Notes: a model not told the origin generated them from the letters alone. A stretch of DNA of 64,000 bases from JAAXHH01 sp965225915 (GCA_965225915.1 OZ245326.1:2852001-2916000); one strand, 5' to 3'. Numbered from the stretch's first letter, positions 8,414-17,379 are shown. A program made the numbers and translations.

Positions 8414-9622
8414 CTACCTCGAAGCGGAGGGCCATAATACACCCTGTTCCATTTGCTCGACTGGGCCCTCTCCCTTGAAGGTGAATTTCTGCAGGCGTTT
8501 TCCTTCGTAGGTCTCCGTGGTGTAGACGTTCCCTTTTGAGTCGGTGGCGATGCTGTGCACGCCGTAAAACTGGCCAGGCTGCCGGCCGCCGTCCCCGAAA
8601 GTGGCCAGAATCTCCAACGTCTCGCGCAGCAGCACGTGCACCTTCATGTTCTGGCCGTCTGCCACGTACATGTACTTCTGCTCGGGATCCTTCGAGAAAG
8701 CGACATCCCAAGTGGACCCGCCTCCCAGCGTGTTCACGGCGATGATCTGCTCCATCACGAAGGTCCCGTCCGTGGTGAATACCTGGATCCGGTTGTTCGG
8801 TCGGTCGCAGACGTATACGTGGCCGTCATTGGACGGGTCGGCCGCGTGGACTGGATTGCGGAATTGCTGGACCGGCGGCGCCTCGGGGTCGTACAGCCCC
8901 AGATCCGTATCGTCGGGTTCGTTGCCGTAGGCGCCCCAGTGCCGTTTGAAAGCCCCGGTCTCTATGTCGAGTACCGCGACACGCTTGTTCAGGTAGCCGT
9001 CGGCGACATAGGCTTCGCTGGCGCTGGCATCGAAAGAGATCTTGGCCACCCGGCCGAAGTTCTCCATATCCATGCTGTTACCCATCCACTGGGGATCAGC
9101 CTCGTCAAAGGCCTCGGCCCGGCGGGTTTCCGGTTTTCCGAACTGCTTCAGAAAGGTGCCGTCCTGGGCAAACACCAGGATATGGGCGTCATCGCTTCCA
9201 TTGCCACCGATCCACAGGTTGTTCATGGGATCCGCTGTGATCCCGTGATTGGATGAGGGCCAGTCGTATCCCTCGCCCGGACCGCCCCAGTGGTTCAGGA
9301 GATCGCCTTCCGGGCTGAACTGAAGGACCGGCGGTGCGGGTACGCAGCATTCGCCCAGGGGTGGATCCTGTGCGGCGCCCAGTTCATTGGCGGGGTTGCC
9401 ATTGCCGCGGTGAATCATCCAGATGTTGTCCTGGGAATCGACCGTTACACCGATGGCTGAACCCAGGACCCAGTGATTGGGCAAGGGCTTGGGCCACATG
9501 GGATCCACTTCGAGCATCGGCGCCATCACGGCATCGGTGTTCGTATCCGGCGCTTCCATGTCGGCACAGGCGGTAATGAGAAACAGGAACATCACGCTTA
9601 AAGCAGTCGGATAACGTTTCAT
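8414..9622 (-). CDS. NHL-repeat beta-propeller lipoprotein
   Basis: 402 residues. The N-terminus is a lipoprotein signal peptide with lipobox LITAC (lipidated Cys19), so the protein is anchored to an envelope membrane. The body has repeated propeller blades: GVTVDSQDNIWM, HGITADPMNNLWIGG, ADGYLNKRVAVLD, YVCDRPNNRIQVF, YVADGQNMKVHVL and SIATDSKGNVYTTETYEGKR. This is the pattern of NHL / peptidyl-alpha-hydroxyglycine lyase-like six-bladed propellers. A strong AAGGAGG Shine-Dalgarno precedes ATG 9622. No catalytic assignment is possible; binding or a periplasmic lyase are both options. Confidence 0.8.
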   Translation of the reverse strand: MKRYPTALSVMFLFLITACADMEAPDTNTDAVMAPMLEVDPMWPKPLPNHWVLGSAIGVTVDSQDNIWMIHRGNGNPANELGAAQDPPLGECCVPAPPVLQFSPEGDLLNHWGGPGEGYDWPSSNHGITADPMNNLWIGGNGSDDAHILVFAQDGTFLKQFGKPETRRAEAFDEADPQWMGNSMDMENFGRVAKISFDASASEAYVADGYLNKRVAVLDIETGAFKRHWGAYGNEPDDTDLGLYDPEAPPVQQFRNPVHAADPSNDGHVYVCDRPNNRIQVFTTDGTFVMEQIIAVNTLGGGSTWDVAFSKDPEQKYMYVADGQNMKVHVLLRETLEILATFGDGGRQPGQFYGVHSIATDSKGNVYTTETYEGKRLQKFTFKGEGPVEQMEQGVLWPSASR

Positions 9623-9941
9623 TGGATTTCCTCCTTGAAAAGGCTGCGCTTACATGACTGACCTTTCAGGTGTAAGTGCATGCAACGTGCTGGATGGCAT
9701 TGTTTAACTAGTGGTTTATTTCACAGCCTGAGATCTTGGCCGTTCTATCTGGACTGGGACGCCATGAGAAATGACATAAGTGATTCCATTTGGCAAGGCA
9801 TCTTAAATTAGTAATGTCCAACCAGATCACTTCGTCAAGCAATTGTTTGGGGGAATGCGGGCAAGCTGCCTGTTTCTTGTTGTATCCGCGACTCGTCCTT
9901 CGTAGAGACCGAGCATCATTGCAGGAACAGATTTGCCGGAT
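9623..9941. other. Intergenic region, no feature recognised beyond the RBS
   Basis: 319 bp between two minus-strand genes. Apart from the ribosome-binding site of the propeller lipoprotein at its left end, neither coding sequence nor RNA structure was recognised. The promoter of the lipoprotein gene should be here. Confidence 0.3.
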
Positions 9942-10478
9942 TCATTGCATAAGTCCGACGGCTGAAAATGCCAGTACAGTGAGGAAAGCAACTGTCATAA
10001 CCCAGGTCAACCACGGTTTATCAGGTTGACGTACCCAGTAGAACACTACGACAGAGAGTGACAATGCCTGGGCAAATGTCTCGATGCTGCCGCCGCCGAA
10101 CTGAAGGCCCAACGGAACCGTCGAATAGATCAGACCTTCAATCGAACCAGGCGATGGACCGAACGTACAGAACATCCCTATCACCACCATAACTACCCAC
10201 ATGGTGAACCAGCCGTATTCCCGTTCGAAGTACTCTCGGCGCAACAGGTAGAATACAACGCCAAACAATATCCCTCGTATCGGCTGAAAAAGCGGACCTG
10301 CCGTCAGCATTGGATCGTCCAAACGCCTCATGTATACGTTAAACACGGGTTCGTCCCAGAGCGCCTTGTAGTCGAACATCATGTATGCCAGCGCACCGGC
10401 GACAAAGTACGTCACAGTGTGAACGATTGCGGTTTTTATGACGACGCCCGACAGAGTCGGTGGAGAAGTATCAACCAT
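9942..10478 (-). CDS. Multi-pass membrane protein, unknown function
   Basis: 178 residues with about five hydrophobic segments (near residues 12-32, 62-80, 90-108, 120-145 and 158-176) and a central loop carrying GPSPGS. The N-terminal VVIKTAIVHTVTYFVAGALAY and the first loop resemble no family I can name. An ATG start at 10478 is used, preceded on the minus strand by CAGGAGCAT. No neighbouring gene is close enough for an operon. Confidence 0.65.
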   Translation of the reverse strand: MVDTSPPTLSGVVIKTAIVHTVTYFVAGALAYMMFDYKALWDEPVFNVYMRRLDDPMLTAGPLFQPIRGILFGVVFYLLRREYFEREYGWFTMWVVMVVIGMFCTFGPSPGSIEGLIYSTVPLGLQFGGGSIETFAQALSLSVVVFYWVRQPDKPWLTWVMTVAFLTVLAFSAVGLMQ

Positions 10479-10684
10479 TTTATGCTCCTGAAATCGCAGT
10501 GGATACTATGGCGCATCATACGGCAAGTGCTACTTCCGAACATCTGTAGCGCACACCAAATGAGACTGGAGTTACCTCGTTATCCCGCATGAGCCATACA
10601 CCCGGGATAAGAAGGAAGCTTAACTCCGTGTCCCGGCCAAGGGTGCAGAACAACTTATGATTCTGTGAAAATGGCAGCTATAGG

Positions 10685-10900
10685 TCATGGTACTATTTCA
10701 AGGTAGGCGGATTCGGCTGTGGGTTTGGGTATGGGATACCCTTCTTCTTTCATCCCGTCGAGATGAAATTCAATCGCTTCCTTCATGTTTGCTTCCACCT
10801 TAGTCCGTGTGGCCCCCGTTGACACGCAACCGAGAAGGTCGGGTGAATATGCTGAAAACCCTGTTCCCGTCGTTTCGATGACGATCAGGAATCGGCTCAT
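10685..10900 (-). CDS. hicB: HicB-family antitoxin
   Basis: 71-residue HicB-like protein: an FLIVIETTGTGFSAYSPDLLGC fold core of the partial RNase-H type, ending with an IEFHLDGMKEEG segment. HicB antitoxins neutralise the mRNA interferase HicA and often autoregulate. A GGGGAGAAAG Shine-Dalgarno precedes ATG 10900. It lacks the C-terminal DNA-binding domain of longer HicB proteins. The adjacent hicA is truncated, so this looks like an orphaned antitoxin. Confidence 0.75.
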   Translation of the reverse strand: MSRFLIVIETTGTGFSAYSPDLLGCVSTGATRTKVEANMKEAIEFHLDGMKEEGYPIPKPTAESAYLEIVP

Positions 10901-11030
10901 GCTTTCTCCCCTTTGAAATCTGCGACTGCTTCAGAATACTGTTCTGCGTGCCAACGGCCATTTCATCATTTGGATTTCCCGGTACGGTCACCAGACCTTC
11001 CTTCCAGGGATGCTTGTACTGCCGACCGGG
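10800..11030 (-). pseudogene. Truncated hicA toxin remnant
   Basis: Immediately upstream of hicB and overlapping it, one minus-strand frame reads GRQYKHPWKEGLVTVPGNP then a GTQNSILKQSQ segment. This matches the C-terminal half of HicA, including the catalytic-His region (QYKHP) and the terminal helix. The frame is closed by a stop at about 11031, and no N-terminal half (the usual KxxxxLxxxGW part) was found in other frames upstream. The frame runs on into hicB instead of ending normally. The toxin is therefore probably dead. Confidence 0.6.
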
Positions 11031-11184
11031 TTAATCGAACCCATTCAAGTCCAGGCATGATTCCCCGATGATCAGTATTCAAGAGGCCTATTTTGAACCG
11101 GGGACGAGATCTTCTACTGAGGATCTGTAAGAGTGTGTAACGGATAACACTCCGGATCTACGCCACACCTTCGGATGTCATCCG

Positions 11185-11496
11185 CTACGACCACCCGTCG
11201 AGTGCGCGCACGACCGCCTCGGGATCGTGGTCGATAACAGCCAGCAGCACTCGGGCCGCCCGGTCCGGTACTCGTCGGCCCTGTTCCCAGTCCTGCACGG
11301 CACGGGCATCCAGTCCGAATCGGTCCGCGAACTTCTGACGGCTGAGTTTCATGCGTTTACGAAGTGCAACAATGTGCTCCGCGGCCGGATCGTCGACAAA
11401 ACGGCAGGGAAGCGGCGTTTCGCCGCGTACGTGGGCAAGCACCTCGTCCAGGGCCGCTTCCGTCTCGCGCCCCACTTGGGTTCGTTGCCTCGTCAT
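11185..11496 (-). CDS. XRE-family HTH antitoxin (HigA/RelB-like)
   Basis: 103 residues starting at ATG 11496. The C-terminal half is a Cro/C1-type helix-turn-helix (IVALRKRMKLSRQKFADRFG, then VQDWEQGRRVP); the N-terminal part (LDEVLAHVRGE) is the extended segment that wraps the toxin in this family. Its start overlaps the toxin stop by 4 bp (ATGA), giving the toxin-first order typical of higBA-type loci. It probably represses its own promoter. Confidence 0.82.
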   Translation of the reverse strand: MTRQRTQVGRETEAALDEVLAHVRGETPLPCRFVDDPAAEHIVALRKRMKLSRQKFADRFGLDARAVQDWEQGRRVPDRAARVLLAVIDHDPEAVVRALDGWS

Positions 11497-11831
11497 CTGT
11501 TTTCCTCCTCTTTCTTGATTGCGGCCACAAGCCGTGAAATCACCTTCTTGTCCGCCGGGCTCAGGTCGTCCCGGTCCGCTTTTGCATAAGCGGTCAGCAG
11601 ATAGACTGCCACGGGCCCGGCGTGATAGAAGTAGATCGTGCGGATTCCGCCCCGCGTGCCCCGTCCCGGTCCCGCCCAGCGAAGTTTCCGTATTCCTCCG
11701 GTTCCCCGAATCATGGGCGCAATGCATGGATCGGCGACGATGGCCGCCTCCATAGCTTGTCGATCCGCTACCGTCATTAGCTTGCGGATAACCCGCTCAT
11801 ACGTCTTGGTGAAGAAGACACGCACAGACAT
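11493..11831 (-). CDS. RelE/HigB-like toxin
   Basis: About 112 residues from ATG 11831 (MSVRVFFTKTYERV); a longer open frame upstream to 11954 has no family similarity and was not used. RelE-fold features are the IRKLRWAGPGRGTRGGIRTIYFYH core strands, then YLLTAYAKADRDDLS and KKVISRLV. Such toxins cleave ribosome-bound mRNA. The gene is translationally coupled to the HTH antitoxin downstream by a 4-bp overlap. Confidence 0.8.
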   Translation of the reverse strand: MSVRVFFTKTYERVIRKLMTVADRQAMEAAIVADPCIAPMIRGTGGIRKLRWAGPGRGTRGGIRTIYFYHAGPVAVYLLTAYAKADRDDLSPADKKVISRLVAAIKKEEENR

Positions 11832-11998
11832 AATATGCGGCAGTGCCGCAGAACCGTCAAACGGAAATCCAGGCGACGCGGTGCACGATCGCGTATCTTT
11901 AAGCATCAACGAGCCGTCGCACGTCTGATCTGGCCTCCCAATTGAATGCTTCAACCCATGTTTTCGTCAAGGCTATGGGGCCTTCGCCGTCCCCTGAG

Positions 11999-12464
11999 TT
12001 ATGAGGCACGGCAAGGTCGGTGATCAGGTTCATAACCCTCTTCGTTGCAGGTTTCGGTCAGGTTCACGCTGTAGCCCTTGACCTGTTGCGCGCCCTTCTT
12101 CCGATAGGCAGTGTCCAGGTCGGAGACCGACTGCAACGACGAGGTCTTCACCTCTCGGTCGGCCGACGACGAACGGGAACGATCCGCCTCGTCCAACGAA
12201 CTTCAGAACGATTGCAGGCAGCCCAAAGCGCATCACCAAAAGGTTGAAACGACCGTGCTCGAAGAGACCGGCGTCGCTCCAGCCGTGGTCCTCCTTGAGA
12301 ATCAGCATCTCCACCAACTGACGTACCGGCGCGTTCGGACGGCCGGTGTGCTCGTCGAAGAGCACGCCGTAAGGGGTCTCGTCTATCTGGGCGGTGATAT
12401 GGCGGAAGAACAGATTATGCCAGGCCTTCGGGTCGTTCAACTGCTTCTTCCTGGAGACCTTCAT
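11999..12464 (-). pseudogene. IS1182-like transposase remnant, frameshifted
   Basis: From ATG 12464 the frame gives a typical IS1182-family N-terminus (APVRQLVEMLILKEDHGWSD, then LFEHGRFNLLVMRFGL). It then breaks. In a second frame comes SDLDTAYRKKGAQQVKGYSV followed by NLTETCNEEG, and one base out of phase again NLITDLAVPHNSG. These are consecutive pieces of the same transposase family with a large internal deletion and at least two frame changes. No intact DDE core remains and no terminal inverted repeats were recognised. Confidence 0.7.
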
Positions 12465-12731
12465 GTGCGCTTCGAAACCGCTGGACACGTCAGACTGACC
12501 AGACGGCACGCTCTTCATGAACAGCCTCCGCCCCTTTCCGTGCCGGTTGGCTCTCCGCCGTTACAGCATACCCTTGACACCGGAAACCTATACCCTCTTC
12601 TTCCCCGTGTAAACACCGGACTTTTCGGAGGGGTCTCACAGATGTAGTTGATACATCCTTCATCCGTCGCCGCTGCCGCATTGTAATCCTACCCGTTCCC
12701 GCAGACTGAAAGTCCCTGGAGGACTGATCGC

Positions 12732-13751
12732 ATGGAAACGATCGTCGTCAATCAAGGGGAAGTCTCCCGACTGCTTCCTATGAGCGACTGTATGAAGGTG
12801 ATGGCCGAGGCACTCAGAACCCTCGCCACCGGGGACGCGGTGCAGCCGTTACGGGACATGATGTGGCTGCCTGACCGTCGCGGCCTGATCGGCATGATGC
12901 CGGGATACCTGGGCGATCCCGAGGCGTTGGGCATCAAAATAGTCACCGTGTATCCCGGCAACCACGGCAGTGCGTATGACTCGCACCAGGGTGTGGTGCT
13001 GTTGTTCGGATCGGAGTATGGCAACCTGCTGGCCATTATCGACGCCAGTTCGATCACGGCGATTCGTACGGCCGCTGTTAGTGGGGTTGCAACACAGCTG
13101 CTGGCCAATGAAGAGGCCGGTGATCTGGCCATCCTCGGGTCGGGCGTACAGGCGCAGACCCATCTGGACGCGATGCGGGTGGCGCGTCCGATCAGGCGAG
13201 TTAGAGTCTATAGCCCCAATCCCGATCATTTACGGACCTTTGTGGAACGGGAAACCGAACGGCAGGGTATAGAGATCGGGGCGGCAGCATCAGCCCGGGA
13301 AGCCGTAACAGGGGCCGATCTCATTTGTACCACGACCTCGGCTCGTGAACCGGTCCTGATGAGCGACTGGATCAGCGCGGGTGCGCACATCAACGCGGCC
13401 GGCTCCAGCGTGGCCTTCACCAGGGAACTCGATACAAACGCTGTGGCGCGCGCCCGGCTTTTCGTAGACCGGCGCGAATCTACAGTAAACGAAGCAGGAG
13501 ACTTTCTGATCCCGCGAAAAGAAGGCGCGATTGGCGACGATCACATCCTGGGTGAACTCGGCGATATCCTGCTCGGCCAGAATGCGGGTCGCACCGGGGC
13601 TCAGGAGATCACCCTGTTCAAGTCCCTGGGGCTGGCCGTCGAAGACGTCGCTTCAGCACACTACATATATCATCAGGCGCTGGAACGAGGCATGGGTACC
13701 AGCGTCGAGTTTGGTGGAGACCGTTACGTCGCGCCTCAGGGTCCGATGTAA
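12732..13751 (+). CDS. Ornithine cyclodeaminase / mu-crystallin family protein
   Basis: 339-residue NAD(P)-binding protein of the OCD/mu-crystallin family. Visible are the substrate-side LGIKIVTVYPGN (conserved Lys69), DASSITAIRTAAVSG with Arg112, the dinucleotide loop LGSGVQAQTH (136-144) and the ADLICTTTSA region. Members include ornithine cyclodeaminase, alanine dehydrogenase, ketimine reductases and pyrroline-carboxylate reductase-like enzymes, so the reaction is an amine/imine interconversion of unknown substrate. The RBS CTGGAGGACTG lies just upstream of ATG 12732. An M20 peptidase follows downstream on the same strand. Confidence 0.85.
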   Translation: METIVVNQGEVSRLLPMSDCMKVMAEALRTLATGDAVQPLRDMMWLPDRRGLIGMMPGYLGDPEALGIKIVTVYPGNHGSAYDSHQGVVLLFGSEYGNLLAIIDASSITAIRTAAVSGVATQLLANEEAGDLAILGSGVQAQTHLDAMRVARPIRRVRVYSPNPDHLRTFVERETERQGIEIGAAASAREAVTGADLICTTTSAREPVLMSDWISAGAHINAAGSSVAFTRELDTNAVARARLFVDRRESTVNEAGDFLIPRKEGAIGDDHILGELGDILLGQNAGRTGAQEITLFKSLGLAVEDVASAHYIYHQALERGMGTSVEFGGDRYVAPQGPM

Positions 13752-13817
13752 CGCCATTATCCGCATTGTTCCTCGATTGTCCGGTTCTATTCAGCATCCC
13801 AGCCGGAAAAGGACACG

Positions 13818-13952
13818 ATGATCGGTCACACTTTCCCGCTCGTTGAAGTAGCGGGAAGCTCCTATGACATGGGCTATCAGCACGGCGCGCAGTTTGTTCC
13901 ATGTGCGCCGCGCCCGCTGAATCCGCCTCGAGTGGCTTGCCAGGACACCTGA
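13818..13952 (+). pseudogene. N-terminal fragment of a C45 hydrolase paralogue
   Basis: From ATG 13818 the frame reads MIGHTFPLVEVAGSSYDMGY then QHGAQ. This aligns nearly residue for residue with the first 25 residues of the full-length C45 hydrolase encoded at 5023-6054. After QHGAQFV the similarity stops and the frame closes at 13952. The break comes just before the left boundary (13927) of the duplicated M20 segment, so insertion or recombination of that segment probably truncated the gene. The catalytic Cys region is missing. Confidence 0.75.
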
Positions 13953-15130
13953 GTTGCGCAAGGCAATACCTTAATTCGAGGAGCATGGCATATGACGAGC
14001 CCGCTTCTGGAACTCACGGCAAAACTCGTTTCGATTGACTCGACGAACCCCTCGCTGTCCTCGACCGGAGCGGGCGAAGAGGAAATCGCCGCCTTCGTTG
14101 CAGACTGGTGTCGAGATCAGACCCCCGACGTTCGAATCATTGATGCCGACGGACGTCCAAACGTGGTTGCTATCGCGCGAGGTACGGGGGGCGGACGCTC
14201 GATCATCCTAAATGGTCATCTCGATACGGTCGGCGTTGACGGCGTGGTCGATCCGTTCCAACCGAGGGTCGAAGATGGAAGAATGTACGGCCGTGGCACG
14301 ATAGATATGAAAGCGTCGATCGCTGCGATGATGGCTACATTGGCAAGAGCGCGAAGAATGCCGTTAAGAGGGGACGTTGTCATGATGGCAGTCGCCGACG
14401 AAGAGGCCTTCAGCGTCGGCACCAGGGCCGTTCTGGACAGCGGCGTGACGGCTGACGCCGCCATCGTGACGGAACCCACAAATGGGAATGTCGTCGTCGC
14501 GCATAAGGGTTTCGCGTGGGCAGATGTCATCGCTCAGGGTCGCGCCGCTCATGGCTCTCTACCGGCCGAGGGACTTGATGCCATCACGAAGATGGGTGCG
14601 TTTCTTCAAGGGCTCGAAAACCTTCAGGCCGAACTGGAAAAACAACCAGGTGTTCGGATTCTCGGTACCGGATCGGTTCATGCTTCGAAGATCAGTGGTG
14701 GGCGTGAAATGTCAAGTTATCCCGCGACATGTCACCTGGGTGTGGAAAGGCGTACGATCCCGGGTGAGACCGCCCAAGGTTTTATTACGGAGTTAGAAGG
14801 AATCGCCGAACGATGCCGCCAAGTTGATCCAAGCTTCCAGGCCGAGATCAATCTGACCTTCGATCGGCAGGCATTTTCAATTAATGCCGATCATGAAATT
14901 GTTGAGCTGGTCAAGGCGGTCGCTACGCGGACAACCGGTCGAGAGCCACTCATTTGTGGGAAAGCTGGCTGGATGGATGCCGCTCTTCTGAGTGAGTGCT
15001 CGATCCCGACCGTGATCTACGGCCCGGCAGGTGGCGACTTCCACGGGGATAACGAATGGGTGGATGTGGCGTCGATCGACGTCTGTGCCGATGTCCTCAC
15101 AAATGTTACTAGAGCGTACTGCGCATGACC
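13927..15130. repeat. Duplicated 1.2-kb segment, copy 1 (M20 gene plus 65-bp leader)
   Basis: Starts with CTCGAGTGGCTTGCCAG, which recurs at 17781. In both copies exactly 65 bp separate this point from the M20 start codon, and the two 1,137-bp genes have equal length with roughly nine in ten bases identical by eye. Similarity ends just after the stop codon (GCGCATGA). Copy 1 is fused at its right edge to a decayed HNH gene tail and at its left to a truncated C45 gene. Confidence 0.8.
13992..15128 (+). CDS. M20-family metallopeptidase (ArgE/DapE-like), copy 1
   Basis: 378-residue zinc-dependent deacylase/peptidase. The dinuclear metal site is recognisable: H76-x-D78 (NGHLDTV), D105 (GRGTIDMK), the catalytic pair E137-E138 (ADEEAF), E161 (VTEPTNG) and a C-terminal His in GGDFHGDNEWV. 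Relatives are acetylornithine deacetylase and succinyl-diaminopimelate desuccinylase, but bacterial M20 enzymes act on many N-acyl amino acids, so the substrate is open. It starts at ATG 13992 with GAGGAG upstream. A near-identical copy lies at 17846-18982. Confidence 0.88.
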   Translation: MTSPLLELTAKLVSIDSTNPSLSSTGAGEEEIAAFVADWCRDQTPDVRIIDADGRPNVVAIARGTGGGRSIILNGHLDTVGVDGVVDPFQPRVEDGRMYGRGTIDMKASIAAMMATLARARRMPLRGDVVMMAVADEEAFSVGTRAVLDSGVTADAAIVTEPTNGNVVVAHKGFAWADVIAQGRAAHGSLPAEGLDAITKMGAFLQGLENLQAELEKQPGVRILGTGSVHASKISGGREMSSYPATCHLGVERRTIPGETAQGFITELEGIAERCRQVDPSFQAEINLTFDRQAFSINADHEIVELVKAVATRTTGREPLICGKAGWMDAALLSECSIPTVIYGPAGGDFHGDNEWVDVASIDVCADVLTNVTRAYCA

Positions 15131-15264
15131 AAGACGACGGTCCAATGCTCCAGGTGCTTAAGTAACTCGAGGGCTCAAGGCTGCACCTTCCGCTTCGTGA
15201 AAAGGATCACCCGGATCGAGAACGGCTGGATAGACGATTTAAGCAGTTCAGGATGGCGAGTTGA
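15127..15264 (+). pseudogene. Decayed C-terminal fragment of an HNH endonuclease gene
   Basis: Read from 15127, this frame gives DQDDGPMLQVLK, an internal TAA, then LEGSRLHLPLREKDHPDRER and LDRRFKQFRMAS before a stop at 15264. It is a clear paralogue of the tail of the HNH protein encoded at 7355-8284 (DQDDGPMLQALK, LEGSTLHLPF, RRFEEFRKAG). It begins directly at the end of the M20 copy and has lost the nuclease domain. Confidence 0.78.
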
Positions 15265-15279
15265 TTTGGTAGACTACCA

Positions 15280-16422
15280 TTACCGTTGCTTAGTCTCGCC
15301 TGCCAGAGTCGTTACCGCTTCGACCAGCGTATCCAACTCGGAATCGCTGGTGTAGAACGCCACCGAAATCCGCACTCCGGTCGGGTCGGTCATATAGGTC
15401 GCCCGTTGGATGATTTGCCAGCGTTGCTTGAGCGCGGCAGAGACTTCATTTCCCTCCATGCCCTCGATAGCGAAAGCGACGATGCCGGTTTGAGTTTCGG
15501 TGCGGCGTGAGCTGACGACCCGCACACCCGGAATGGCGTCGAAGCGCACTCGCAACGATTCTGCCTTACGACCTGCCTCCGCGGCAACGGCCTGCGGTCC
15601 GCCGATGCCGGCCATAAAGTCGAGACCGGCGCCGAGGCCCAGGTAGAGCACGCTCGCCGGAGTTCCGGTCTCGTACTGCCGGGCCGTACCATCCGGCGTG
15701 TGCGGTCGCCGCAGCGGCTTCAGTACCGGCTGGGCACCTTTACGCACATAGAGAAACCCGGCGCCCATCGGCGAAAGCAACCACTTGTAGCAGTTTGTGG
15801 CGTAGAAATCGCAGCCAATATCATGTAGATCGACTGGAAACTGCCCGACGGCCTGACAGCCATCCCAGAGTGTGAGAATGCCGCGTGCCCGTGCCAACGC
15901 ACAGATCTCACGGGCAGGCATCCGAGTTCCAGAGTCAGTCGTGACGTGGCTGAAACAAATCAGCCGGGTACGCGGGGTTATGGTCTGTTCCAGCCGTTTC
16001 AGAACCAGGTCTTTGTCCTGGTCAATCTCAACCACTTTGACGACCGCACCTTCCCGATCCGCCAGGCCCTGGGCGGCCTGGAGGGGTACCGGATGCTCTT
16101 CACTGGTAATGATCACCTCGTCACCCGGTTGCCAGCGCAGCCCACCGAGCACCATGCCGTAACCGTCGCCGGTGCTCATCGTCAACGCGATTTCGTCGGC
16201 ATCGGCTCCGAAGAAGTCGGCGATTTTAGCCGGCAGTTCGGACGCGGCCTCGCCCATCGCACTGTACCAGTCGATAGGACTCAGACTGCCGCCGAGCATC
16301 TGCTGGTAGCCCTGGGTGATCGCCTCGTTAACGCTGACTGGCGACTGGCCAACTCCTCCGGTGTTAAGGTAAACACCGAATTGCAGGCCCGGTATGTGGT
16401 CTCGAATCTGTGCGATGTCCAT
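15280..16422 (-). CDS. Class V aminotransferase (cysteine desulfurase / isopenicillin-N-epimerase-like)
   Basis: 380-residue PLP enzyme of fold type I, class V. The PLP-binding lysine is K213 in ATNCYKWLLSPMGAGF; D187 (LWDGCQAVG) is placed to bind the pyridine nitrogen and H159 (CFSHVTTDSGT) to stack on the ring. It starts at ATG 16422 with GAGAGGAGAGGG upstream. The family includes cysteine desulfurases, epimerases and hercynylcysteine-lyase-like enzymes; no Cys-containing mobile loop typical of IscS was seen, so a desulfurase role is less likely. It lies between the two M20 copies on the opposite strand. Confidence 0.83.
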   Translation of the reverse strand: MDIAQIRDHIPGLQFGVYLNTGGVGQSPVSVNEAITQGYQQMLGGSLSPIDWYSAMGEAASELPAKIADFFGADADEIALTMSTGDGYGMVLGGLRWQPGDEVIITSEEHPVPLQAAQGLADREGAVVKVVEIDQDKDLVLKRLEQTITPRTRLICFSHVTTDSGTRMPAREICALARARGILTLWDGCQAVGQFPVDLHDIGCDFYATNCYKWLLSPMGAGFLYVRKGAQPVLKPLRRPHTPDGTARQYETGTPASVLYLGLGAGLDFMAGIGGPQAVAAEAGRKAESLRVRFDAIPGVRVVSSRRTETQTGIVAFAIEGMEGNEVSAALKQRWQIIQRATYMTDPTGVRISVAFYTSDSELDTLVEAVTTLAGETKQR

Positions 16423-16491
16423 GGGATTCCCTCTCCTCTCAAAAACCGCATTAACGATACCGTAACGGGGACGGGCGTTAGGCTGAGCTAC

Positions 16492-17379
16492 TTAAATCGC
16501 GAGGTGTTTCCGAAAGAAACCGATGGTGCGGTTCCACGCCAGCGCAGCCGCCGTCTCGTTGTAACGGGGCGTCGAGTTGTTGTGAAAACCGTGAAGCGAC
16601 CCCTCGAACATGTGCATTTCGTACGTCACGCCGTTCGATTTTAGCGCGGCCTCGTACTCGGGCCACATGGCGTTGACTCGCGGGTCCGTCCCCGCGTAGA
16701 TGATCATCATGGCCGCCTTGATCTTCGGCACTTCCTCGCTCGCGGCCGAGGCGCCATAGTACGGCACACCGGCATTCAGATCGCTGCCAAGCGAAACCGC
16801 AAGGCGATTGGTCATCCCCCCACCCCAGCAGAATCCCGTGGCGCCAAGGCGACCGTTTGATAGTTCGTGCGCCTTGAGATACCGCGCGCTGTTGATCATG
16901 TCCTGGTCCAGCTTCTCCGAGTCAAGGCTCCGCTGCAACGTGCGGCCATCATCATCGTTACCGGGGTAGCCGCCGACCGGAGCCAGTCCGTCCGGGGCCA
17001 GCGCGAGGAATCCGGCTACGGCCGCTCGCCTGGCGACGTCCTCGATGTAAGGGTTGAGACCACGGTTCTCGTGGAAGACCACGACGGATGGAAACGGTCC
17101 ATCACCGGTGGGTTGCACGAGGTATCCGCGCATTCTCCCAGAAGTACCTCCGGGCGACGGGTACTCGACGTAGGTACCCTTGATGCGACGGTCGGTGAAG
17201 GAGATCATCTGGGCCTCGGCGTAGCGGGGCAGGAGCGCCTGTGCCATCCAGAGCGCGGAGGTGCCGCCGATCGTGATCGCCGCGGCGCGGCTGAGAAACG
17301 AGCGCCGGTCGATGTGGCCGTGACAGTATTCGTCATACAGGTCGAAGATGCGTGGGTCGATTTTTTTGTCACTTGTCAT
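16492..17379 (-). CDS. Tat-exported dienelactone hydrolase family protein
   Basis: 295 residues from ATG 17379 (AAAGGAG upstream); the open frame further upstream is not needed. A twin-arginine signal is visible (IDRRSFLSRAAA near residues 23-34, then a hydrophobic stretch ending before YAEAQ), indicating export of a folded enzyme. The alpha/beta-hydrolase body carries the dienelactone hydrolase triad: Cys in GFCWGGGM, Asp in GTDPRVN and His in SLHGFHN, plus the VVVFHENRGLNPYI oxyanion region. Substrates of exported members are unknown. Confidence 0.87.
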   Translation of the reverse strand: MTSDKKIDPRIFDLYDEYCHGHIDRRSFLSRAAAITIGGTSALWMAQALLPRYAEAQMISFTDRRIKGTYVEYPSPGGTSGRMRGYLVQPTGDGPFPSVVVFHENRGLNPYIEDVARRAAVAGFLALAPDGLAPVGGYPGNDDDGRTLQRSLDSEKLDQDMINSARYLKAHELSNGRLGATGFCWGGGMTNRLAVSLGSDLNAGVPYYGASAASEEVPKIKAAMMIIYAGTDPRVNAMWPEYEAALKSNGVTYEMHMFEGSLHGFHNNSTPRYNETAAALAWNRTIGFFRKHLAI

